Below, piece by piece: positions 1 to 5,676 of a stretch of DNA of 10,101 bases (the stretch's first letter is position 1; the number at the start of each line of letters is the position of its first letter). Position numbers and translations under genes: made by a program. Location of the stretch: positions 1 to 10,101 of the forward strand of contig JBBIQJ010000088.1 in NCBI GenBank assembly GCA_037442385.1, in the 5' to 3' direction. Below the pieces are notes generated by a model. The model did no database searches, was not told the DNA's origin, and saw only the letters and a program-made list of their open reading frames with translations. Source of the DNA: LDYB01 sp037442385. Lineage in GTDB: Bacteria > Armatimonadota > Fimbriimonadia > Fimbriimonadales > GBS-DC.

Positions 1-1226
1 GAGCGGGGGGCGGCGCGAGTCACCCACTCCCAGAAAACGCCCGATTCGCGCCAGTTGGGCAGCACGAGCGCCGAGACAATTAACGCCCCTGCCGCCCACA
101 GCCCCAACCCTGCCCACCAGACGCGCGAGCCCCCGCGCTGTAGCTGTTCGGCTCCCCATGCGCTGATGCCCAGCACGAAAAACGCCAGTGGCGCGGTCAG
201 AAAGCGCTCCGCTGTAAACATCCCAAACGCAAACTCCATCGGGCGCAGGTTTAGCACAGGCAATAGCAGAATCACGCCCGCACAGAACATCCCAGTTAGC
301 ACCGGCGCGCGCCTAACTGCCAGCCCCATCAGCATGATCACCCCCGCGGAGAGAGCCAGCTGCGCCCACGCAAGCCCGTCGTTCAGGGGCACGGGCAATG
401 ACGAGTGATGCACTGGCGTGATGCTGAAAAAGGGAAAGACCACCAAGCCTATCAGTGTGGCAAAGGTGCGCCCCACGAGCAATAGGTGCTGGAGCGGCGT
501 GCCTGCCTCAATCTGCAGTCCCTCTACAGGCGCGGTGAGCAGATAACCCAGCGCCAGCCAGCGAAGCGTCAGATAAAGTGCAAGAATCACACCAAAACCT
601 ATATAAAGCATCCTGTCAGCCTGGGGGGTGTCAGCCGAAACCCTGCGTATTCCCCAGTACGCTACAGGGAACGCCAGTAGCACCATGACCGCCATCTCCT
701 TGCATAACATCGCGCAGAGCAGAGCCATTCCCGTCCCCCCCAGACGCTTCCAGCCTTTCAAAGAGAGGCTCAGCCAGAACGCAAGGAGCAGGAAGGTGGT
801 CATCAGCAGGTCATAGCGCGACGAAACGAAGGCGACGCTTTCCACGAGCGCAGGATGCAAGCCATAAAGTGAGCCCGACACGGCGCTCAGTATCTTGTGG
901 CGTAAAAGACGCCAGGCAATCGCCATCACCAGCAGTGTGTTCACGAGGTGAATCAGCACATTCGCGATGTGGAACGGCGCGGGGTTGTCGCCCCAGAGCC
1001 ACAGCTGCACCAGCAAACTGCTCAGAGCCAGCGGGCGGAAATAGTTGGGCGAGAAGTCCAGCGGTTTCCGAATTGCCTGCAGCCACCGGGCAGGGTCTCG
1101 ATAGTCGGGGCGCCCGTAAATAACCTGCTCATCGTCCCACACGAACCCGAACTGAGCCGTTTGCCCATAGAGCAAGGCGATAAGCAGCAACACGCCGCCC
1201 CACAACCACCATCGAGCGTCGCGCAT
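1..1226 (-). CDS. TMTC-like GT-C membrane glycosyltransferase, 3' end outside window
   Basis: The minus strand is open from an ATG at 1226 to the window edge, giving 408 residues without a stop; the C-terminus is missing. The protein is very hydrophobic with many membrane helices. It shows the pattern of GT-C glycosyltransferases of the TMTC/O-mannosyltransferase type. An Asp-Asp-Glu motif (residues 31-33) follows the first helix, as expected for the catalytic acidic motif of a lipid-phosphate-sugar-dependent transferase. A YFRPL segment (62-66) precedes an FHIANVLIHLVN segment (85-96). An HPALVESVAFVSSRYDLL segment (124-141) resembles the TMTC signature, and a Lys-Glu pair lies at 176-177. 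Bacterial relatives often carry C-terminal TPR repeats, which would be beyond the window. It begins 9 nt after the pheT stop, and an in-frame TGA four codons upstream limits the start. No strong Shine-Dalgarno is visible, suggesting coupling to pheT. Family assignment is fairly sure; donor and acceptor are unknown. Confidence 0.8.
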   Translation of the reverse strand, partial: MRDARWWLWGGVLLLIALLYGQTAQFGFVWDDEQVIYGRPDYRDPARWLQAIRKPLDFSPNYFRPLALSSLLVQLWLWGDNPAPFHIANVLIHLVNTLLVMAIAWRLLRHKILSAVSGSLYGLHPALVESVAFVSSRYDLLMTTFLLLAFWLSLSLKGWKRLGGTGMALLCAMLCKEMAVMVLLAFPVAYWGIRRVSADTPQADRMLYIGFGVILALYLTLRWLALGYLLTAPVEGLQIEAGTPLQHLLLVGRTFATLIGLVVFPFFSITPVHHSSLPVPLNDGLAWAQLALSAGVIMLMGLAVRRAPVLTGMFCAGVILLLPVLNLRPMEFAFGMFTAERFLTAPLAFFVLGISAWGAEQLQRGGSRVWWAGLGLWAAGALIVSALVLPNWRESGVFWEWVTRAAPR

Positions 1227-1235
1227 AAGTTGCCA

Positions 1236-3329
1236 TCAGCGGCGCGCTACCGCGCCGTGCCGTGTCTCCAGCGCCTGGAAAATCTGTTCCACGCGCTGAT
1301 TGACCTCCTCGTCGGTAAGGGTGCGCTCCCGACTGCGGAACACCAGCGAGAACGCAAGGCTATGTAGCCCTTCTGGAATGTGGCTGCCCGTGTAGCGGTC
1401 AAACAGCTGAACCGATTCAAGCCATTCGCCGCCCACTTCGCGAATCGTGTCAAAAAGTTGTCCCACAGGCACCTCTTCAGGCACGAGAATAGCAATATCG
1501 CGAAGCACGGGCGGAAAAACGGGCAAGGGACGATAATGCACCGTATGCGCCGCGGCATGTCGGAGGGCATTCAGGCTGAACTCGCCTGCGTATACGCGCT
1601 GGCGAAACTCATTCTCGCGGGCAATCGTGGGATGGATTTCGCCTATCACGCCCAGACGCTGGTCGTCCCTGTCATGCACATAAGCGGCGCGTCCTGGGTG
1701 AAAACGGGGGTCATGATTGCCGACAGGCACGAACCGAGCCTCGATTCCCAGCGCCTGCAACATATGTTCCACCACCCCTTTGAAATGATAAAAGTCCACG
1801 GGGTTGGGTTTTTCTTCCCAGTGGGGGCTGTGGTGGTTGCCCGTCATCAGGATGCCGAGATGGAGCCACTCGTGATAGCCCTGTTCGCCGAGCGCAAACA
1901 CGCGCCCAATCTCAAACAGGTGCAGGTCGCGAATACCGCGCCGTCGATTGTAATCCGCCGTGCGTACGAGGCTGGAAAGTAGCGAGAAGCGCAGGAAGCT
2001 CATCTCCTCGCTCATCGGGTTGCGGAGCATTATCGGCTGGTAGAGTTGTTCGCTTAGCCCTCCACCAGCGGTCTGGAAGGGGTTTTCGGGTTCCAGCGTA
2101 TGGCTGACAATTTCCTGCAGTCCTGCGCTGAGCAGGATGGTGCGCAGGCGCTCGGCAAAGGCGCCTTCGGGGCTATCCTTGCCTTGCGTGGTTGTGCCAG
2201 CAGGCGGGGTTTCGGGAATGCGTTCATAGCCGAGAATGCGCCCCAGCTCCTCGATCAGGTCAATCTCACGCTGAAGGTCGGGGCGATAGAGCGGAATATG
2301 CGTCTCAAACCCTTCTGGGGTACGGCTGGGCTTGAGATTGAGTCGTGTGAGAGTTTGTTCTGCCTCATCGGGGTTTATGAGGAACCCCAGCATTTGCGCA
2401 GCGCGAGACAGACGCACACTGAGTGTGCGCACAGAGTAGGGGGTCAGATACACATCCAGCATGCCTGTCACAGGCGCCACACCCGTCCATTCTTCAATCA
2501 GCTCACAAACGCGGAGCTGCGCCACCACCACGAGATTCGGGTCCACGAAGCGCTCGAAGCGATAGGAAGACTCGGTGCGCAGATCTAATGCACGCGAGGT
2601 GCGCCGAATAGAGAGGGGATTGAAATGCGCCGATTCCATCAGGATGTTGCGCGTGTTCTCGGTAACTTCTGTTTCGGCGCCTCCCATAATGCCCGCGACA
2701 GCGACGGGGCGTTCGGCGTCGCAAATCATCAGCATGTCGGGCTGGAGGGCGTGTTCGTGTTTGTCCAGCGTGGTGATGCGCTCGCCGGGGCGCGCTCGTC
2801 GCACGATAATCGTTTGCTGGCGCAGGGTGTCTAAATCGAAAGCGTGCAGGGGCTGCCCCAGTTCCAGCATCACATAGTTGGTGGCGTCCACGATGTTGGA
2901 GATAGGGCGCATGCCTGCAGCGAGCAGGCGGCTTTGCACTTTCGCAGGCGAGGGGGCAATTTTCACGCCTCGAATCACCCGCGCGCCGTAGCGGGGGCAC
3001 AGATCGGGGTCCAACACCTCCACGCGCGCATGCTGAGCGGTTTCGCCTGGCTCCACAGGAGGCGGCTGGAGAATCCACTCATTCAGGCGCCAGAAGAGGG
3101 GGGTTGGCTCGCAGGCGTCCCCCAACAGGGCGTATACCTCGCGGGCAATCCCGAAGATGCTCAGGCAGTCGCCGCGATTAGGGGTGATATAGAGCGATAG
3201 CACCGTGCCCTGCGGCGTCTCCAGCACCTCTTCCACTTCCAGCCCCGCCATCGTGAGTTTTTCGGCGAGGGCGTCCGCGCTGAGATCAAACTGCACGAAG
3301 TCCTTTAACCAGTCTATCGGCACTCGCAT
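1236..3329 (-). CDS. pheT: Phenylalanyl-tRNA synthetase beta chain, lacking the N-terminal EMAP-like tRNA-binding domain
   Basis: Beta subunit of the cytoplasmic alpha2-beta2 enzyme that charges tRNA-Phe. It has 697 residues, whereas bacterial PheT is usually about 800. The B1 domain starts normally (MRVPIDWLKDFV, MAGLEVEEVLE) but passes within a few residues to LYITPNRGDCL (46-56), so the approximately 110-residue B2 EMAP/OB tRNA-binding insertion is absent. The remaining domains are in order. B3/B4 editing domain spans about 105-290, with QPLHAFD (His162), GIMGG (213-217), MESAHFNP (Glu232) and RTESSYRFER (251-260). B5 covers about 298-372 and ends RPDLQREIDLIEELGRILGYERIP. The catalytic-like core spans about 385-595. 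The FDX-ACB anticodon-binding domain lies at about 602-692 (YRPLPVFPPVLRDIAILV). The ATG is 3 nt after the pheS stop, implying translational coupling; no strong Shine-Dalgarno is seen. No frameshift accounts for the shortness. The identity is secure. Confidence 0.97.
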   Translation of the reverse strand: MRVPIDWLKDFVQFDLSADALAEKLTMAGLEVEEVLETPQGTVLSLYITPNRGDCLSIFGIAREVYALLGDACEPTPLFWRLNEWILQPPPVEPGETAQHARVEVLDPDLCPRYGARVIRGVKIAPSPAKVQSRLLAAGMRPISNIVDATNYVMLELGQPLHAFDLDTLRQQTIIVRRARPGERITTLDKHEHALQPDMLMICDAERPVAVAGIMGGAETEVTENTRNILMESAHFNPLSIRRTSRALDLRTESSYRFERFVDPNLVVVAQLRVCELIEEWTGVAPVTGMLDVYLTPYSVRTLSVRLSRAAQMLGFLINPDEAEQTLTRLNLKPSRTPEGFETHIPLYRPDLQREIDLIEELGRILGYERIPETPPAGTTTQGKDSPEGAFAERLRTILLSAGLQEIVSHTLEPENPFQTAGGGLSEQLYQPIMLRNPMSEEMSFLRFSLLSSLVRTADYNRRRGIRDLHLFEIGRVFALGEQGYHEWLHLGILMTGNHHSPHWEEKPNPVDFYHFKGVVEHMLQALGIEARFVPVGNHDPRFHPGRAAYVHDRDDQRLGVIGEIHPTIARENEFRQRVYAGEFSLNALRHAAAHTVHYRPLPVFPPVLRDIAILVPEEVPVGQLFDTIREVGGEWLESVQLFDRYTGSHIPEGLHSLAFSLVFRSRERTLTDEEVNQRVEQIFQALETRHGAVARR

Positions 3330-3332
3330 GGC

Positions 3333-4337
3333 TTATAACAGAGGGAACTGCGCCAGGAAGCGCATGTCGTTTTCCAGGAAGAGTCGCAGGTCGTCTATCC
3401 CGTACTGGAGCATCGGGATGCGTTCGATGCCCAGTCCGAAAGCGAATCCGGAGTAGCGTTCGGAATCGATACCGTAGTGTTCGAGAATGTTGGGGTGAAT
3501 CAGCCCTGCGCCGCCGAGCTCCAGCCAGCCGCCCTTCCACGAGATGGCGAAGTCTACCCCCGGCTCCACGAAAGGGAAGAAGTCGGGGCGGAAGCGCACA
3601 CGCACCTCTTCACCGAACATAATGCGGGCAAACTGGGTGAGCGTGCCCTTGAGATGCGCCATGCTGACCCCTTCGTCCACCATGAAGGCGTCCACCTGAT
3701 GGAAGGTGTGGGAGTGGGTGGCGTCCACATTCTCGTAGCGGAAGCATCGCCCGATGATGGCGATTCGGATGGGGAGCTGTCGTTCACCGCGCTGAACCTC
3801 TTCGAAGATGCGCCCTTGAATGGCGGTGGTCTGTGTGCGCAGGAGCCAGCCGTCGCCCACATGGAACGAGTTTTGCTCGTCCATCGCGGGATGGTCTTCG
3901 GGGTAGTTGAGCGCGCCGAAGTTGTATTCAAAGCGTTCCAGTTCGGGGCCTTCCACGAACTCGAAACCCAGCCCCATCAGTGCCTGCTTGACCCGACGCG
4001 CGGTGAGTGTCAGCGGGTGCAGTCGGGCGGGGCGCAGGGGGATGCCGGGCAAAGTGACATCGAGCGTTTCGGCACGCAGGCGTTCTGCTATTTCCTGCTG
4101 GGCGAGCGCCTCACGGCGTTCAGCTATTCGCGCTTCCAGATGGGCGCGCGCCTCGTTCACCTGTTGCCCAAACAGGGGGCGCTGCTCTGGCGGGAGCGTC
4201 CCGATCTGGCGCAACAGCTGGCTGATGGCTCCTTTTTTTCCTAGATAATGCGATTCCACCACCTGCAGTTCCGCCGTGGAGCGACAGTTGGCTATCGCCG
4301 ATTCCGCCTCTGCCACAATCGCCTGAATCGATTCCAT
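3333..4337 (-). CDS. pheS: Phenylalanyl-tRNA synthetase alpha chain
   Basis: Catalytic class II aminoacyl-tRNA synthetase subunit that activates phenylalanine with ATP and transfers it to tRNA-Phe. The 334 residues match the usual bacterial length. Residues 1-90 are charged and helical, fitting the N-terminal coiled-coil arm that contacts tRNA. The catalytic domain begins at HPLT (107-110). It contains FVEGPELE (127-134), NFGALNYPEDHPAMDEQNSF (139-158), LLRTQTTAIQ (165-174), motif 2 GRCFRYENVDATHSHTFHQVD (196-216), RFRPDFFPFVEPG (248-260) and motif 3 GFAFGLGIER (297-306). The small Ala in GFAFG that lines the Phe pocket is kept. The ATG has an AAAGG-type Shine-Dalgarno just upstream and a TATAAT box about 34 nt upstream. 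It is the first gene of a pheS-pheT-glycosyltransferase unit. Nothing is missing or unusual. Confidence 0.98.
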   Translation of the reverse strand: MESIQAIVAEAESAIANCRSTAELQVVESHYLGKKGAISQLLRQIGTLPPEQRPLFGQQVNEARAHLEARIAERREALAQQEIAERLRAETLDVTLPGIPLRPARLHPLTLTARRVKQALMGLGFEFVEGPELERFEYNFGALNYPEDHPAMDEQNSFHVGDGWLLRTQTTAIQGRIFEEVQRGERQLPIRIAIIGRCFRYENVDATHSHTFHQVDAFMVDEGVSMAHLKGTLTQFARIMFGEEVRVRFRPDFFPFVEPGVDFAISWKGGWLELGGAGLIHPNILEHYGIDSERYSGFAFGLGIERIPMLQYGIDDLRLFLENDMRFLAQFPLL

Positions 4338-4370
4338 CTGCCTTTAGACCTCAGGTTAATCTGGCGTAAG

Positions 4371-4376
4371 ATTATA
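4371..4376 (-). promoter_or_regulatory. Probable -10 box of the pheS promoter
   Basis: The minus strand reads TATAAT, a perfect sigma-70 type -10 hexamer, 34 nt upstream of the pheS ATG. That would place transcription start near 4364 and give a leader of about 27 nt. The leader is too short for a T-box or a pheST-type attenuator. The -35 region is poor: GGCTTT at 17-bp spacing, and no TGn extension precedes the -10 box. The call therefore rests on the -10 box and on its location between two convergently ordered functional blocks on the same strand. Confidence 0.5.
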
Positions 4377-4402
4377 CCTCATCGCCGCAGGATAAAGCCG
4401 CA

Positions 4403-4431
4403 ACCCCCTCCGCAAATCAGGCGGAGGGGGT
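4403..4431. repeat. REP-like palindrome (copy A), downstream of coxD
   Basis: A perfect 11-bp inverted repeat, ACCCCCTCCGC (4403-4413) and GCGGAGGGGGT (4421-4431), with a 7-nt loop. In the cox transcript it forms a strong G+C-rich hairpin 40 nt after the coxD stop. No U-tract follows, so it is not a canonical intrinsic terminator. It may protect a 3' end or assist termination. It shares the CCGCCTGAT core and the CCCCTCC/GGAGGGG arms with the palindrome at 5642-5669, which suggests a dispersed element. Confidence 0.6.
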
Positions 4432-4470
4432 GGGGGGTGAGTGAGGAGGTGTCAAGCAGAGGGGGTGGGA
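4431..4470 (-). terminator. C-rich, G-poor stretch after coxD: candidate Rho-dependent termination region
   Basis: Immediately after the coxD stop the minus-strand (transcript) sequence has 24 C and only 2 G in 40 nt, rich in CCC and CUC runs and with little structure of its own. Such C-over-G bubbles are typical of Rho utilisation sites. The hairpin at 4403-4431 follows directly and could pause polymerase. Together they are the most likely end of the respiratory transcript. This is inferred from composition only. Confidence 0.35.
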
Positions 4471-4806
4471 TTAGAAGCCTGGCACTGGCTCCCACGGACG
4501 GGTGATGTAGTCGGCATAAGCGAAAATAATCATAATCACCAGCCAACAAAAGCCCGCTGCCGCAAAAAGCCAGACAAGTTTGCCGCTGAACTTCACATGC
4601 ATGAAGTTCGCCATTACCAGATAGGTCTTGATTGCGGCAATGGCTAAGGCAACTACCGTGCCAAGCCACACCGGCATTGGGATGAAACCCGCTCCGACTG
4701 TCGCAATCAGCAAAATCAGCAACGCAATCAGGGTCCATGTGTAAACATGAATCGGAACCACATGGTGTTCATGTCCTTCCGCGTGATGCGCTGTATGCTC
4801 TTCCAT
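4471..4806 (-). CDS. coxD: Cytochrome c oxidase subunit IV, caa3-type
   Basis: A 111-residue membrane protein of the prokaryotic COX4 (caa3-type) family, an accessory subunit of the heme-copper oxidase. It has three predicted helices at about 21-42, 46-66 and 74-97. The segment IKTYLVMANFMHVKFSGKL (59-77) between helices two and three is the hallmark of this family. The N-terminus is His-rich, with six His in the first 15 residues, a feature often seen in this family and possibly metal-binding. The ATG lies 6 nt after the coxC stop with a GGGAGGT Shine-Dalgarno overlapping the end of coxC. It is the last gene of the oxidase cluster. The family is clear from the motif and context. Confidence 0.92.
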   Translation of the reverse strand: MEEHTAHHAEGHEHHVVPIHVYTWTLIALLILLIATVGAGFIPMPVWLGTVVALAIAAIKTYLVMANFMHVKFSGKLVWLFAAAGFCWLVIMIIFAYADYITRPWEPVPGF

Positions 4807-4812
4807 CTTTGT

Positions 4813-5607
4813 TTACCTCCCGATGAGATAGAGCAGCGGGTAGATGAAAATCCAGACGATATCCACGAAGTGCCAGTAGAGTCCCACCATCTCCACGGGC
4901 ATGTAGTCGGCGACAGGTTTGCGCTTTTTGTAGTCGATATAGGCGCGTATTATCAGCACGCCAATGGCAATCATCCCGACCAGCACATGCAAGCCGTGCA
5001 AGCCCGTGAGGATAAAGTAGAAGCCCATAAAGAGCTGGGTGCGCTGTTTGAACTCTTCAGGGGTTACGACCTTCTCGGTCTCCAGTTTGACTCTGTAGTT
5101 TCCTTCGGGCGTGGGTTCAAGAATCGTTTTTTTCTCGCCATGCTCCACAATCGCGTGCGCGTCGTAGCCCCAGCCTGGAATGAGGTGGTGTTCATACTTT
5201 CTGCTGTATTCAACATACTTATTGAACATGAAGATGCTTGCGAAGAAGAGCGTGAAGCCGAGGAAGAGAATCTGGCGTCCGTGTTTGTTCTGCATGGCGG
5301 CTCGCACCGCGCGCGCCATCGTGTAACTACTGGCAAGCAGTACGAGCGTGTTGACACCGCCCACCACCCAATCCAGCTCTTTATGAGCGAGGGTAAACTC
5401 GTGCAGGTACTTGAGACGATAGATGCCGTAGGCGGCGAAGATAGCGCCCAGGAACAGCACCTCCTGCACGATAAACGCCCACATGCCGATGAGGTAGGCG
5501 TTATTTTGCTGCTCTAAGGTCTCAAACTGCTCGCCCAGAATCTCCTCGTGTGCGGGATGGGCAAGCGAAGTTCCATGCTCTAACACTTCCGCCTCTTTGA
5601 CACTCAC
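4813..5607 (-). CDS. coxC: Cytochrome c oxidase subunit III, five-helix form with an extended loop
   Basis: Subunit III of the heme-copper oxidase, an integral membrane protein that stabilises subunit I and its proton uptake path. It has 264 residues. Five helices are seen at about 39-62, 79-101, 111-131, 193-221 and 240-262, fitting the short form without the first two helices of the seven-helix type. Family motifs are TGLHGLHVLVGM (201-212) and VGLYWHFVDIVWIFIYPLLYL (241-261). Between helices three and four lies a long charged segment (about 134-190), some 30-45 residues longer than I expect for the family. The start is GTG at 5607; a GGAGG sequence at 5618-5622 lies 10 nt upstream, and no in-frame ATG occurs before residue 42. 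It follows coxA after a 69-nt spacer, the largest gap in the cluster. Confidence 0.95.
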   Translation of the reverse strand: MSVKEAEVLEHGTSLAHPAHEEILGEQFETLEQQNNAYLIGMWAFIVQEVLFLGAIFAAYGIYRLKYLHEFTLAHKELDWVVGGVNTLVLLASSYTMARAVRAAMQNKHGRQILFLGFTLFFASIFMFNKYVEYSRKYEHHLIPGWGYDAHAIVEHGEKKTILEPTPEGNYRVKLETEKVVTPEEFKQRTQLFMGFYFILTGLHGLHVLVGMIAIGVLIIRAYIDYKKRKPVADYMPVEMVGLYWHFVDIVWIFIYPLLYLIGR

Positions 5608-5641
5608 GGTCGGTTAGCCTCCATTGATAAGTTTATTGTGC

Positions 5642-5669
5642 CCCCTCCCACCGGATCAGGCGGGAGGGG
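5642..5669. repeat. REP-like palindrome (copy B), between coxA and coxC
   Basis: Inverted repeat with outer arms CCCCTCCC (5642-5649) and GGGAGGGG (5662-5669), an A/C mismatch, two further C-G pairs and a 6-nt loop. It starts 7 nt beyond the coxA stop within the 69-nt coxA-coxC spacer. In the transcript it would form a stable hairpin upstream of the coxC ribosome binding site (5618-5622) without covering it. It may act in mRNA processing or stability, or partial attenuation, setting subunit ratios. There is no U-tract. It resembles the palindrome at 4403-4431. Confidence 0.6.
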
Positions 5670-5676
5670 AAGAAGC

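Noticed and set aside
55..1123. Several short open frames on both strands in the first 1.1 kb
   Set aside because: They all overlap one uninterrupted minus-strand frame from 1226 to the window edge, with membrane helices and TMTC-like motifs, which explains the region better.
1236..3329. pheT as a pseudogene because of its short length
   Set aside because: The frame is continuous, all remaining domains and motifs are intact, and the missing part corresponds to one discrete domain.
3477..4244. Long plus-strand open frame of 255 codons opposite pheS
   Set aside because: It is antisense to a clear, full-length pheS, has no recognisable domain, and its composition mirrors the codon pattern of pheS.
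4338..4370. T-box or leader-peptide attenuator for pheST
   Set aside because: The leader after the proposed -10 box is only about 27 nt, with no T-box motif, no Phe-rich peptide and no alternative hairpins.
4426..4469. G-quadruplex on the plus strand
   Set aside because: Four G-runs exist, but the middle loop is about 23 nt, too long for a standard quadruplex; the C-rich transcript reading is the more useful one.
4747..5517. Plus-strand open frame of 256 codons opposite coxC
   Set aside because: It mirrors coxC, has no family motif, and lies antisense to a protein with clear subunit III signatures.
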